A stretch of 64,000 nucleotides of DNA from Thiosocius teredinicola. Lineage in GTDB: Bacteria; Pseudomonadota; Gammaproteobacteria; Chromatiales; Chromatiaceae. The DNA is taken from assembly GCF_002009425.1 (NCBI RefSeq), contig NZ_CP019936.1, positions 536,001 to 600,000 on the forward strand, read 5' to 3'. The position numbers were made by a program, and so were the translations under genes. Shown piece after piece: positions 37,239-46,714 of the stretch (the first letter of the stretch is position 1; each line of letters starts with the position of its first letter). The notes beneath the pieces are model-generated. The model was given only the letters and a program-made list of their open reading frames with translations, was not told the origin of the DNA and ran no database searches.

Positions 37239-38293
37239 ACGCCGTGCCCAACCAGGCGTTGCCTGCGCAGCCGCTGTCGGTCTGGGTGCTGGACGAGGGA
37301 CGGCGTGGACACCTGAATCAATCGCTGGGATTGCTCGATGCATTGGCTCGTCATGTCGAGGTCCGTTCCGAGGTGGTGCCGGCGCGCTATGTCGTGCCCG
37401 GTTGGCTGCGCACGGTCGTGCGTACCGCAGTGATCCGCAGCCGCGACATTCCCGATGGCCTGATCCGGCGTTGTTATCGCGATCTTCGCCTGCCATCGGG
37501 CAGGCCGGACATCGTGATTTCCAGCGGCGGTCGATCTGTCCCGCTGGCGCTGTGGCTGCGGCAGCGATTCGCCTGTCGACAGGTCTACCTCGGGGAGGTC
37601 CGGCCCTATCCAACACGTCTGTTCGACGTGCTGTTGACGCCGGTGGCGCAGCCGGGAGCGGCGCACGTGGTGCCCACCGAGCTGCTTGTGACGCGGGTAA
37701 CGCCGCATGATTTCGACCTCGCGCGCAATGCGACCCGGGCCACCTTCGGGGTCGGCGAGAACGAATGTACTGCCGCGATACTGATCGGTGGCGCATCCCG
37801 CAGCCATGTGTTTCGCGATAGCGACTGGCGCGAGCTGGCAAACGGGATCAACGCAACCCGCGCGCAGTACGGTTGGCGTTGGTTGCTGACGACATCGCCG
37901 CGCACCGGCCCAGGCGTCGAGGCATTGTTGCAAGCGTCGATCGATCCAGGCGCGCTGTCCAACGCCGTGTGGTGGGGCGAGCAGCCTCACAGCGTGGTGA
38001 GGCAGTATCTGGCGGCTGCCGACGTTGTCTATGTGACCAGCGACAGCTTGACGATGGTCAGCGAGGCGGTCGCCAGCGGCAAGCCGACGGTCGCCGTGCG
38101 GCCGCACAAGATTCGGCATTCCGCCTATGTCGAGGACGCGCTTGGTGCAGCAGCTGACAATAGGCGCATCCTGCCGGTTACCTGCGACGGCCTGCCGGCC
38201 AGTGCGGGGAGTTTGGAGACGCTGAGGCCGCTGACCCAGGCGCCCGGAGACCGCTACGCCGGGGCTTTGCTGGATCTGCTACCTAGCGGCTGA
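37235..38293 (+). CDS. ELM1-like putative glycosyltransferase, copy 1
   Basis: This 352-aa protein has the ELM1 family hallmark WVLDEGRRGHLNQSLGL at the N-terminus and a C-terminal half with ILIGGASRSH and SDSLTMVSEAVASGKPTV, both as in the bacterial ELM1/GtrOC1 family. In bacteria these occur in cell-surface glycan loci and are thought to be GT-B glycosyltransferases; the plant namesake acts in mitochondrial fission. It is translationally coupled to paralogue C. A second, diverged ELM1-like gene faces it at 38328. Confidence 0.8.
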   Translation: MNAVPNQALPAQPLSVWVLDEGRRGHLNQSLGLLDALARHVEVRSEVVPARYVVPGWLRTVVRTAVIRSRDIPDGLIRRCYRDLRLPSGRPDIVISSGGRSVPLALWLRQRFACRQVYLGEVRPYPTRLFDVLLTPVAQPGAAHVVPTELLVTRVTPHDFDLARNATRATFGVGENECTAAILIGGASRSHVFRDSDWRELANGINATRAQYGWRWLLTTSPRTGPGVEALLQASIDPGALSNAVWWGEQPHSVVRQYLAAADVVYVTSDSLTMVSEAVASGKPTVAVRPHKIRHSAYVEDALGAAADNRRILPVTCDGLPASAGSLETLRPLTQAPGDRYAGALLDLLPSG

Positions 38294-38327
38294 CCAGGCA
38301 ATCGGCGCGGATCTCCACGCCGCATGT

Positions 38328-39413
38328 TCAGACGGGCCGGGCGACCACCGGGTAGCGGCTGGCAATCTGCTGCGCGCAACGCTGCGCTTCGTTCAGCGGC
38401 TCGGCGTGTTGCGACAGGTCCTTGGACTGCTGCCACTGGGTGAAGGTCACGACCCTGCCCAGGCGTTCCAGCTGCCGAAGGCCGCGCACGATACGGCTGT
38501 TCGCACGTGGTTCGAGCTGCAGAACGCCGACGTCTGCGCCGGAGGTCAGGCCTTCGTACACCATCGACACGCTGTCCACCGATGTCCAGATCACAGCGGC
38601 ATCGCGCATCTGTTGCGGCACCCAACCGTGCGGCGTCAATTGGTGAGGAATGAACTCGATGTTGGGTGCATCGAGCTGGCGCAGCCGGCGCTGCAGCGAT
38701 TCGGGGGTGCGTCGCGAGTCGCTGATCGTCCAGCGAATGTGCGGTGTCTGAGCGATGATCTGCTCGATCTGGCGCATGATCGAGCCATCGCGCCAGCGGT
38801 AGTGCTTCGAGACACCCCCGAGCAGAATGAGGCCCTTTGATGGGTTCTTGCTCGCTAGGGGTTCGATGGCGTTCAACACGCCCTGCGTGGTGATCACATT
38901 GTCCCGCCGTGCGGCTTGGTCATGCTCGGGGATGATGCACACGTCGAACCACGAAAGCGGCAGGCTGGGCTTCATCAACACCACGATGCGCCCGCCGAAT
39001 GCGCGGCGTGCCGCAAGCATCGACAGGTGTGTTCCATGCCCCGCGCCGATAATCAGATCCGGGCGCGGCAGTGCGGCGCCGTCGGCGTACACACCGGTCG
39101 CCAGCGAAGCGAGGGCGTTAACGGTGGACTGAGGCGCCAACTCGTGCACCTCGAGCTCGTATTGACGCCGCAGTGCCTTGACCAGACCGAACGATTGATT
39201 GGCGTGCCCTGGTTTGCCGTCGTTGAACCACCAGACGACGACCGCACGCCCGGTTTTCGCCTGTGTGTGTGCCCAGGCAGACGTCGCGGTATCGCCTGCG
39301 TAAGCTGCAGCGGTGACGTGGGCCAGATTGAGATGGATCTGACTGTTTGCGGCACGCAGCTCGGCTGGAAAGGCCGCGCGGTAATTGGGGTTGCTGGGGT
39401 TGGCTGTCGGCAT
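38328..39413 (-). CDS. ELM1-like putative glycosyltransferase, copy 2
   Basis: This 361-aa protein shows the motif WWFNDGKPGHANQSFGL near residue 59, then LLGGVSKHYRWRDG and TSVDSVSMVYEGLTSGADVGV, aligning with copy 1 in order but with low identity, so it is an old paralogue. It has an extra N-terminal stretch of about 45 residues. It is convergent with copy 1 (34 bp between stops) and divergent from gmk. Function is inferred only from the family and the glycan locus. Confidence 0.8.
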   Translation of the reverse strand: MPTANPSNPNYRAAFPAELRAANSQIHLNLAHVTAAAYAGDTATSAWAHTQAKTGRAVVVWWFNDGKPGHANQSFGLVKALRRQYELEVHELAPQSTVNALASLATGVYADGAALPRPDLIIGAGHGTHLSMLAARRAFGGRIVVLMKPSLPLSWFDVCIIPEHDQAARRDNVITTQGVLNAIEPLASKNPSKGLILLGGVSKHYRWRDGSIMRQIEQIIAQTPHIRWTISDSRRTPESLQRRLRQLDAPNIEFIPHQLTPHGWVPQQMRDAAVIWTSVDSVSMVYEGLTSGADVGVLQLEPRANSRIVRGLRQLERLGRVVTFTQWQQSKDLSQHAEPLNEAQRCAQQIASRYPVVARPV

Positions 39414-39623
39414 GTGAAAACGTCGAACTGCTGCTTGTCACGATGCTGGGGATTTTTGCCGACGGCTGTGACCTCACGGTGTCGAAGTCGTGACGTCTGG
39501 TGGGCAATTTATTGACCGCTTTTTGACAAATCAGGGGCAGGTCGAGGTCGCCATACCAGCGGCGATTGCCGATAATGAAACGGCTGATCGAATCCGTGTA
39601 CTTCCAACCGTTTCGAGACCTCG

Positions 39624-40256
39624 ATGACCGACAACGCCGCGACATTCAACGCCACCCTGTTCATCGTTTCCGCACCCTCAGGTGCCGGAAAAACCAGCCT
39701 GCTGCGTGAATTGGTGCCGGCAGACGATCGCCTGGTCATGTCTGTTTCACATGCCACGCGAGCCATGCGCTCCGGGGAACAGGACGGCATTCACTACCAC
39801 TTCGTCAGCGTTGAGCGTTTCGAGGAATTGGTGGGTGAAGGGGCCTTCCTCGAGCATGCGCAGGTTTTCGACAACTACTACGGTACGGCCGAAGCCGCGG
39901 TACGTGAGCAGCTCGTGCGCGGCTCAGACGTGGTGCTGGAGATCGACTGGCAGGGTGCGCGGCAGGTGCGTCATCGCTTTCCGGAGGCGGTATCGATCTT
40001 CATCGCACCGCCGAGTATCGAGGCCCTGCGCGAACGGCTTTCCGGTCGCGGACAGGACAGCCCGGAGGTGGTCGAACGCCGCATGGCCGATGCGCGCAGC
40101 GAGCTGTCGCACTTTCCCGAATACGATTACCTTGTGATCAACGATGATTTCGACGTCGCCTTGGCCGAACTCCGTGCCATTGTTGTGGCCCAACGTTTGA
40201 GAGAGCCACGTCAGGCCGCGCGTTTTTCGACGGAACTCGCTTCAATGCTTGGCTAA
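39624..40256 (+). CDS. gmk: Guanylate kinase
   Basis: This 210-aa protein has the P-loop SAPSGAGKTSLLRELV (about 14-29), SVSHATRAMRSGEQDGIHYHFVS and EIDWQGARQVR, all Gmk hallmarks. It converts GMP to GDP with ATP. It begins the classic gmk-rpoZ-spoT cluster, which links nucleotide supply with the stringent response. Confidence 0.97.
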   Translation: MTDNAATFNATLFIVSAPSGAGKTSLLRELVPADDRLVMSVSHATRAMRSGEQDGIHYHFVSVERFEELVGEGAFLEHAQVFDNYYGTAEAAVREQLVRGSDVVLEIDWQGARQVRHRFPEAVSIFIAPPSIEALRERLSGRGQDSPEVVERRMADARSELSHFPEYDYLVINDDFDVALAELRAIVVAQRLREPRQAARFSTELASMLG

Positions 40257-40318
40257 GCGGCGGCAAAACCATACAATTTGATGTTCGCGCTCGAATTTAC
40301 CTGGAATGTTGAGACACC

Positions 40319-40606
40319 ATGGCCCGAATTACCGTAGAAGATTGCCTGAACAACGTTGATAACCGTTTCGATCTCGTTTTGCTGGCCAGCCGTCGCGCCC
40401 GGCAATTGGTCAATGGCGTCGACCCTCTGGTGCCGTGGGAAAACGACAAGCCGACCGTCGTCGCACTGCGCGAGATCGCCGAAGGCCTGATCAGCGAAGA
40501 GACCATGGTCGAGCCCGAAGAGAGCAACGACTCGATCGATGACGAACTGGCTGCGGCGCTGGCCGGCGAATTGGGCGTTGCGGATTTGGGAAATGACGAT
40601 GAGTAG
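40319..40606 (+). CDS. rpoZ: RNA polymerase omega subunit
   Basis: This 95-aa protein starts [24 protein letters not shown], the RpoZ signature, with [15 protein letters not shown] later. It helps assemble RNA polymerase and forms part of the ppGpp site. It lies between gmk and spoT, with 62 bp and 8 bp spacing. Confidence 0.97.
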   Translation: MARITVEDCLNNVDNRFDLVLLASRRARQLVNGVDPLVPWENDKPTVVALREIAEGLISEETMVEPEESNDSIDDELAAALAGELGVADLGNDDE

Positions 40607-40614
40607 ATTGAAAG

Positions 40615-42795
40615 GTGGAAGCCCCCGGTTCTGAGCCTGCCGCTGTACCGTCGTTCGCCGATGCGATAGACGGACAATCAGGAGACGCACGATTCCTGAT
40701 CAGCGATCTATGCAGCTACCTGGAGCGCTACCTGCCGATCGAACAGGTTAAAGAGGTCTATCGGGCCTACCTGTTCGGTGCCGAAGCCCACGAAGGACAA
40801 AGTCGCCTTTCCGGCGAACCCTACATCTACCACCCCGTTGCCGTTGCCCGCATCCTTGCCGGTATGCGGATGGATCACCAGTGCCTGATGGCCGCCATCC
40901 TGCACGACGTCATCGAAGACACCGAAACCGCCAAGGAGCAACTGGCGACCGAGTTCAGCCCCGAGATCGCCGAGCTCGTCGACGGCGTCAGCAAGCTCAC
41001 CCAGATCAAGTTCCGTTCGCGTGCCGAAGCGCAGGCCGAAAACTTCCGCAAGATGATGCTGGCGATGACCAAGGATATCCGGGTCATCATGATCAAGCTT
41101 GCTGATCGCCTGCACAACATGCGTACGCTGGGCGTGATGGCGCCGAACAAGGCGCGCCGCATCGCGCGTGAAACGCTGGATATCTACGCGCCGATCGCCA
41201 ATCGCCTGGGTATCAACAGCATCCGCCACGAACTCGAAGAACTCGGCATGGCGGCGCATTGGCCGTGGCGCTACAACATTTTGCGTTCGGCGTTACGCAA
41301 GCGTCGCGGCAATCGCAAAGAGGTCGTCAGCAATATCGAAGAGGTGTTGCGGGGCCGCCTGCAGCAGGAAGGCTTCGACGGCGAGATCTACGGACGCGAA
41401 AAGCACGTGTACAGCATCTACCGCAAGATGCTGGAGAAGAAGCTGCCGTTGAGCGAGTTGGCCGACGTGTATGCGTTTCGCATCATCGTCGATTCGGTCG
41501 ACACCTGTTACCGCGTGCTCGGCGTGGTGCACAACCTTTATCGGCCGGTGCCGGGTCGCTTCAAAGACTATATCGCCATCCCCAAGGCCAACGGTTATCA
41601 GTCGTTGCATACGGTGTTGTTCGGTCCGCATGGCCTGCCGATCGAGATCCAGATCCGTACACGCGAGATGCACCGCGTTGCCGAAGAAGGCATCGCGGCG
41701 CATTGGCAGTACAAGACGACCGGTGGCGCCTTGACGCCGGATACCGCTGCCGAGTGGTTGCGCAACCTGCTCGAGGTGCAGAAGGACTCCGGCAACTCGA
41801 TGGAGTTCCTCGAGCACGTCAAGGTCGACCTGTTCCCCGACGAGGTCTACGTGTTCACGCCGCGCGGGCAGATCTTCGTCCTGCCCAAGGGAGCGACGGT
41901 CATTGATTTCGCCTATGCGATTCACTCCGACGTCGGCAATCGCTGTGTCGCCGCGCGTATCGACCGTCGCCTGGCGCCGTTGCGTTCGCAGCTGCGCAAC
42001 GGACAAACGGTGGAGATCATCACCAACCCCAACAGCCGGCCGAATCCTGCGTGGCTGGATTTCGTCGTTACCGGCAAGGCACGGGCGACGATACGTTCAT
42101 TCCTGAAACGACTCGAGCAACAAGAGGCGATCGAACTCGGCCGCCGCCTGCTCGAACGTGAACTCGACGCCTTGGGTGCGAGCCTGGAGCAGATCACGCA
42201 GGACGATACCGACAGGGTGTTGGCCGAGATCGGGTTGGATAATTTCGACCATCTGTTGGAGCAGGTCGGACTCGGCAACCGCATGGCCAAGCTGGTTGCC
42301 CGCCTGCTGATCGCCAGCGAAGACCAGCCGAGCGCCGAGGGTGCGGCGGCCGGTTCCCTGACGATCAAGGGCACCGAAGGCATGGTGGTCAGTTTCGCCA
42401 AGTGCTGCGGGCCGATCCCGGGAGACCCGGTGGTCGCCATCTTCAGTCCCGGCCGTGGTTTGGTCGTGCATCATCATGACTGCCCGAATCTCGGCGACTT
42501 CCGTCGCCAGGGTCAGAGTTGGCTCGACGTGCAGTGGGCGGAAGAGATCGACGGCGAGTTTTCGACCACGATCCGTATCGATGCCGGCAATCAGCGCGGC
42601 ATGCTGGCGACGATTGCGTCGCTGATCGCCGAGGAAGGCTCGAACATCGAAGATGTACGCAGCGAGGAACGCGACGGTTTGAGCACCAGCCTGCGGTTCG
42701 TGGTGTCGGTACGCGGGCGCAAGCACCTTGCGCACATCATCCGGCGGTTGAAAAAAGTACCGTTCGTTATGCGTATCAACCGGGTGATCGGCTGA
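40615..42795 (+). CDS. spoT: Bifunctional (p)ppGpp synthetase/hydrolase SpoT
   Basis: This 726-aa protein has the hydrolase HD domain (HPVAVARIL, AAILHDVIEDT, LADRLHNMRTL), the synthetase domain with RFKDYIAIPKANGYQSLHT (RxKD form typical of bifunctional enzymes), a TGS domain (FTPRGQIFVLPKGATVIDFAY), a zinc/helical segment and a C-terminal ACT domain (TIRIDAGNQRGMLATIASLI). It controls (p)ppGpp in the stringent response. GTG at 40615 is used, with rpoZ ending 8 bp before it. Confidence 0.95.
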   Translation: MEAPGSEPAAVPSFADAIDGQSGDARFLISDLCSYLERYLPIEQVKEVYRAYLFGAEAHEGQSRLSGEPYIYHPVAVARILAGMRMDHQCLMAAILHDVIEDTETAKEQLATEFSPEIAELVDGVSKLTQIKFRSRAEAQAENFRKMMLAMTKDIRVIMIKLADRLHNMRTLGVMAPNKARRIARETLDIYAPIANRLGINSIRHELEELGMAAHWPWRYNILRSALRKRRGNRKEVVSNIEEVLRGRLQQEGFDGEIYGREKHVYSIYRKMLEKKLPLSELADVYAFRIIVDSVDTCYRVLGVVHNLYRPVPGRFKDYIAIPKANGYQSLHTVLFGPHGLPIEIQIRTREMHRVAEEGIAAHWQYKTTGGALTPDTAAEWLRNLLEVQKDSGNSMEFLEHVKVDLFPDEVYVFTPRGQIFVLPKGATVIDFAYAIHSDVGNRCVAARIDRRLAPLRSQLRNGQTVEIITNPNSRPNPAWLDFVVTGKARATIRSFLKRLEQQEAIELGRRLLERELDALGASLEQITQDDTDRVLAEIGLDNFDHLLEQVGLGNRMAKLVARLLIASEDQPSAEGAAAGSLTIKGTEGMVVSFAKCCGPIPGDPVVAIFSPGRGLVVHHHDCPNLGDFRRQGQSWLDVQWAEEIDGEFSTTIRIDAGNQRGMLATIASLIAEEGSNIEDVRSEERDGLSTSLRFVVSVRGRKHLAHIIRRLKKVPFVMRINRVIG

Positions 42796-42796
42796 T

Positions 42797-43954
42797 TCAG
42801 CCGGGTGCGGCCACCAGTTCCAATTTGCCGTCGACCGACCGCAGTTGCTGTTCGCCCTGCATCAGGGCGCTCAGCGTCTTGCCCGCCAGCGACTGACGCC
42901 AGCCTTCGTTGACCGCGCAGTCGGCTTCGCCGCGCACCAGCTTTTCGAGATCTTTGCGCGTTGCAATCGCCTGCGGCGACAGCTGGTGGTGGTCAGCGAT
43001 CAGGCGTAAGCCTGCACTCAACAGGTCGACCATCGCTTCCTGGTTGCCGCTGAGCGGTTTGGGGCGTCCTTTGTCCTTCGGCCATTGTTCGCGCGGCAGA
43101 TCTGCCGCCTCGCTGATCATCGCAATCAGGTTGTCGCCTTCACGCCGGATCTGCGCCGGCTCCAGGCCGCGGATCTTCGACAGGCCCGCGGCGTCGCGCG
43201 GCATGCGGCGACACAGTTCGACCAACACTTCGTCTTTCAATATCCACTTGCGCGGCAGGTCGCGTTGTCGGGCCCTGTTCTCCCGCCATGCGGCCAGCTT
43301 CTGCAACACGGCCAACTGTCGACCACGCAACATCTGCTTGCCCTTGGTCCGCTGCCACATGGTGTCGGGATCGGGGTAGTAGGTCTGCGGATCGGTCAGC
43401 GGTGCGAAATCGGCCGCCAGCCATTGCAGGCGCTCCTTATCGAACAGGTGGCCGCGCATGTGTACGTAGAGTTGACCGAGATAGACGACATCGTCCAAGG
43501 CATAGCGCTGTTGCTGTGGGTCGAGCGGGCGTTGCGACCAGTCGGTACGCGACTGATCTTTCGGCAGGTCGATATCCAACAGTTGTTTGACCAGATTGGC
43601 GTAACCGATCTGGTCGCCGTGACCGAGCAGGGCCGCGGCCGGCTGGGTGTCGAACACCGGCATGGGCAGGCGCTGATAATCGTGCAGGAAGATTTCCAGA
43701 TCCTGACGCGCGGCGTGCAACACCTTGAGGATGCTGCCGTCATACAGGATATCGAGCAACGGCGTGAGATCGTCCAGCCGAAGCGGGTCGACACAGGCAG
43801 CGACCTCGCCGTTGCTTACCTGCAACAGACACAGCTTCGGATAGTAGGTTTTCTCGCGAATGAATTCGGTGTCGAGGGCTATCCATTCGCTGCCGCGCAG
43901 CATGTCGGACAGCGATTGCAACTGCTCGGGGGTGTCGACGAAGAGTTCTTGCAT
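42797..43954 (-). CDS. rnd: Ribonuclease D
   Basis: This 385-aa protein has the DEDD exonuclease motifs LDTEFIREKTYYP (about 27-39), VLHAARQDLEIF and YALDDVVYL, followed by an HRDC domain (about 210-290). It trims tRNA and small RNA 3' ends. ATG 43954 follows AGGAAA; a longer frame reaches back into an unrelated region. It is convergent with spoT, one base between stops. Confidence 0.95.
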   Translation of the reverse strand: MQELFVDTPEQLQSLSDMLRGSEWIALDTEFIREKTYYPKLCLLQVSNGEVAACVDPLRLDDLTPLLDILYDGSILKVLHAARQDLEIFLHDYQRLPMPVFDTQPAAALLGHGDQIGYANLVKQLLDIDLPKDQSRTDWSQRPLDPQQQRYALDDVVYLGQLYVHMRGHLFDKERLQWLAADFAPLTDPQTYYPDPDTMWQRTKGKQMLRGRQLAVLQKLAAWRENRARQRDLPRKWILKDEVLVELCRRMPRDAAGLSKIRGLEPAQIRREGDNLIAMISEAADLPREQWPKDKGRPKPLSGNQEAMVDLLSAGLRLIADHHQLSPQAIATRKDLEKLVRGEADCAVNEGWRQSLAGKTLSALMQGEQQLRSVDGKLELVAAPG

Positions 43955-44052
43955 GAAAGTTTCCTGTACTGCGGCAAGGATAACACCCCGCACAGCACCA
44001 TGGCCGTTGCGCAAGGTAAGATAGCGCCATGAACCGAACGAGAATCCGTTGA

Positions 44053-44565
44053 ATGGGCGCGCTGATTGAGTTCTTTGTTCGCATGGCCTTGCTGAGAAAC
44101 AAGCCGCAGGACCTGCCGCCTTCGCCGGCGCTTTTGGTCCTGCTGTCGATCGTAAGCACGCTATTCGGCACATTGCTGCTGGGCGGGCTGCTCGGTGGCT
44201 ACGAGGCTGCGCTCGGCGCCAACCTGATGGACCTGGCGTTGACGATGCTGTTTTTGTTCGCGTTGCTGCAGATCACCGGGCATGCGCCGCGCTGGTTACA
44301 GACGGCGACGGCGGTGATGGGACTGACGGTGCTGGTCGGCGTAGTTTCGTTTACGGTGGACAGGTTGAGCGTGGCACTTCAGTTGCCAGACCTTCAGGCG
44401 ATTGTCGATCTGGCCCTGATGATCTGGATCCACGTGGCGGTCGGGCACGTGATCCGACACGCGATCGGTGTGCCGCTGGCAGCCGGCATCGTTTTGATTT
44501 TTGGCTATACCTTGTTCTCACAGGTCATGATCTTTCAGGTTTTCCCACCAGTGGTTCCCAACTAG
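44053..44565 (+). CDS. Predicted membrane protein of unknown function
   Basis: This 170-aa protein has four or five hydrophobic helices (for example LLVLLSIVSTLFGTLLLGGL and MGLTVLVGVVSFTV) and few polar loops. It resembles no family I can name. It is divergent from rnd and lies 7 bp before mpl on the same strand, so it is likely cotranscribed with mpl. A link to peptidoglycan recycling is only inferred from position. Confidence 0.75.
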   Translation: MGALIEFFVRMALLRNKPQDLPPSPALLVLLSIVSTLFGTLLLGGLLGGYEAALGANLMDLALTMLFLFALLQITGHAPRWLQTATAVMGLTVLVGVVSFTVDRLSVALQLPDLQAIVDLALMIWIHVAVGHVIRHAIGVPLAAGIVLIFGYTLFSQVMIFQVFPPVVPN

Positions 44566-44572
44566 GTCCTCG

Positions 44573-45934
44573 ATGAAAATCCATATCCTCGGAATCTGCG
44601 GCACGTTCATGGGTGGTATTGCACTGATTGCACGCCAGCTCGGTCACGACGTTTCGGGTTCGGATGCCAATGTCTATCCGCCGATGAGCACACAGCTCGA
44701 AGCAGCCGGCATCAAGTTGATGGAAGGTTTCGAGCCGGCGCATCTGGACCCGCCACCCGACCAGGTTGTTGTCGGCAACGCCATGTCGCGTGGCAACGCC
44801 GCCGTTGAGTTCATGCTCGAGCGAGGCCTGCGCTATATCTCAGGTCCGCAGTGGCTGGCGGAGAACGTGTTGCAGGATCGTTGGGTACTGGCGGCAGCCG
44901 GAACCCATGGAAAGACCACGACCGCGAGCATGCTCGCGTGGATTCTCGAGCACGCCGGCCTCAAACCGGGGTTCTTGATCGGTGGCGTACCACAGAATTT
45001 CGGCATCTCGGCGCGCGCGGGTGAGTCGCCGTTCTTCGTGGTCGAGGCCGACGAGTACGACACGGCGTTCTTCGACAAACGCTCGAAGTTCGTTCACTAC
45101 CGGCCGCGCACCCTGATACTGAACAACCTCGAATTCGATCACGCCGATATCTTCGAAGACCTCGAGGCCATCCAGCGGCAGTTTCATCACCTGTTGCGCA
45201 CGGTTCCCGGCAACGGCCTGATCATTTCTCCGTTGGACGACGGCAACCTGCATGATGTGCTCGACATGGGGTGCTGGACACCGGTCGAGCATTTTGCCCC
45301 GGATTACGAGGCCGACTGGCATGTCACCGATAGTGCGCCGGACGGCAGTGCATTCAATGTGATCTGCGAGACGGAAAATGTCGGTCGTGTCGATTGGTCG
45401 CTGACCGGTCGGCATAACGTCAGCAATGCGCTCGCCGCGCTGGCAGCGGCACGCCACGCGGGTGTGCCGCCGAAAGTCGGCATCGAGGCGTTGAATGCGT
45501 TCGAAAACGTCAAGCGACGCATGGAGTTGCGTGGCGAAGTCAACGGCGTACGCGTGTATGACGATTTCGCGCATCACCCAACGGCGATCAAGACCACGTT
45601 GGAGGGTTTGCGTGCACAGGTGGGCGATGCCCCCATCATCGCCGTGCTCGAACCGCGATCGAACACCATGCGTCTGGGTGTGCACAGCGCCCAGTTGGCC
45701 GATGCGCTGCTCGCCGCCAACGCAGTATGGGTGTATTCGCCGGAAGACCTGGCATGGGATGCCGCCAGCGTGTTGCGACCGCTCGGCGGGCGTTCGCATG
45801 TGTGCGCGACGACGCAGGACATCGTTGAGCAGGTTTCGGCGGCGGCAACCCCCGGTACCCAGGTGTTGGTCATGAGTAACGGCGGCTTCGAAGGTATCCA
45901 CCAGCGTTTGCTGGACGCGTTGGCAAACACCTGA
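44573..45934 (+). CDS. mpl: Murein peptide ligase Mpl
   Basis: This 453-aa protein starts MKIHILGICGTFMGGIALIA and has the ATP site GTHGKTTTASMLAWIL (about 109-124), matching Mur-ligase family proteins, and a length typical of Mpl (UDP-MurNAc:L-Ala-gamma-D-Glu-mDAP ligase). It reuses the tripeptide from cell wall recycling. A terminator-like hairpin lies downstream at 46029-46060. Confidence 0.96.
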   Translation: MKIHILGICGTFMGGIALIARQLGHDVSGSDANVYPPMSTQLEAAGIKLMEGFEPAHLDPPPDQVVVGNAMSRGNAAVEFMLERGLRYISGPQWLAENVLQDRWVLAAAGTHGKTTTASMLAWILEHAGLKPGFLIGGVPQNFGISARAGESPFFVVEADEYDTAFFDKRSKFVHYRPRTLILNNLEFDHADIFEDLEAIQRQFHHLLRTVPGNGLIISPLDDGNLHDVLDMGCWTPVEHFAPDYEADWHVTDSAPDGSAFNVICETENVGRVDWSLTGRHNVSNALAALAAARHAGVPPKVGIEALNAFENVKRRMELRGEVNGVRVYDDFAHHPTAIKTTLEGLRAQVGDAPIIAVLEPRSNTMRLGVHSAQLADALLAANAVWVYSPEDLAWDAASVLRPLGGRSHVCATTQDIVEQVSAAATPGTQVLVMSNGGFEGIHQRLLDALANT

Positions 45935-46028
45935 CCCGCAGTTGGGGTGTTGGTGTCTGCGATGCGCGTGCGCCGAGCGTAACCGGCCCGTCTTGGTTCG
46001 CCATTGCCGCAGTTGTCCTGGGCATCCA

Positions 46029-46060
46029 CGCGGCCGGCCTGCCGCGATTTTCGTTTTTTT
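46029..46060 (+). terminator. Intrinsic terminator after mpl
   Basis: CGCGGC, loop CGGCCT, GCCGCG, followed by ATTTTCGTTTTTTT forms a short stem with a T-rich tail, 95 bp after the mpl stop. The stem is only 6 bp, so strength is moderate. Confidence 0.6.
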
Positions 46061-46096
46061 GTCCAGTCTGCAGTCCGCTCGTGCTTAAATCGCGCT

Positions 46097-46714
46097 ATGA
46101 GCTCAAGCATGTCTCCCATCGCAGTCGCTTTTACCGGCGCATCCGGTATTCAATACGGCCTGCGCCTGGTCGAGTGCCTGCTGGCCGCAGATCGCCATGT
46201 GTACCTGATGGTCTCGCAGGCGGCGCAGGTGGTGACGAATATGGAAACCGACCTGCAGCTTCCCGGTCGGCCTGAAGAGATCGAGCAATACCTTTCGGCG
46301 CACTTCGATGCGCCCGCAGGCCAGTTGCAGGTGTTCGGTCGACAGCAGTGGACGGCGCCGGTTGCGAGTGGTTCGAATCCGCCCGAGGCGGTCGTGATCT
46401 GTCCATGCACCAGTGGTACGCTGGCGTCAGTTGCCAACGGTATCTGCGATAACTTGATCGACCGAGCGGCAGACGTCGCGCTGAAAGAACGGCGCAAACT
46501 GATCATGGTGGTGCGCGAAACGCCGTTCACGACGATCCACCTGGATAACATGCAACGGTTGGCGCAGGCAGGGGCGATTATCATGCCCGCCAATCCCGGT
46601 TTTTACTTTCGACCGAAGACGGTCAACGACCTGATTGATTTCATGGTCGCACGGATACTCGATCACCTGGACGTGGCACACTCGTTGAGCGAACGTTGGG
46701 GCGATGATTGCTGA
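46097..46714 (+). CDS. ubiX: Flavin prenyltransferase UbiX
   Basis: This 205-aa protein starts MSSSMSPIAVAFTGASGIQYGLRLVE with the Rossmann-like GASG motif and has CPCTSGTLASVANG, RRKLIMVVRETPF and a MQRLAQAGAIIMPANPGFY block, all UbiX/Pad1 features. It makes prenylated FMN for UbiD decarboxylases in ubiquinone synthesis. ATG 46097 is preferred; ATG 46109 is an alternative. It overlaps the LON-domain gene by 11 bp. Confidence 0.95.
   Translation: MSSSMSPIAVAFTGASGIQYGLRLVECLLAADRHVYLMVSQAAQVVTNMETDLQLPGRPEEIEQYLSAHFDAPAGQLQVFGRQQWTAPVASGSNPPEAVVICPCTSGTLASVANGICDNLIDRAADVALKERRKLIMVVRETPFTTIHLDNMQRLAQAGAIIMPANPGFYFRPKTVNDLIDFMVARILDHLDVAHSLSERWGDDC

Noticed and set aside
41259..41906. 215-aa frame within spoT
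   Set aside because: A shifted-frame shadow of spoT rich in Arg, with no matching family.
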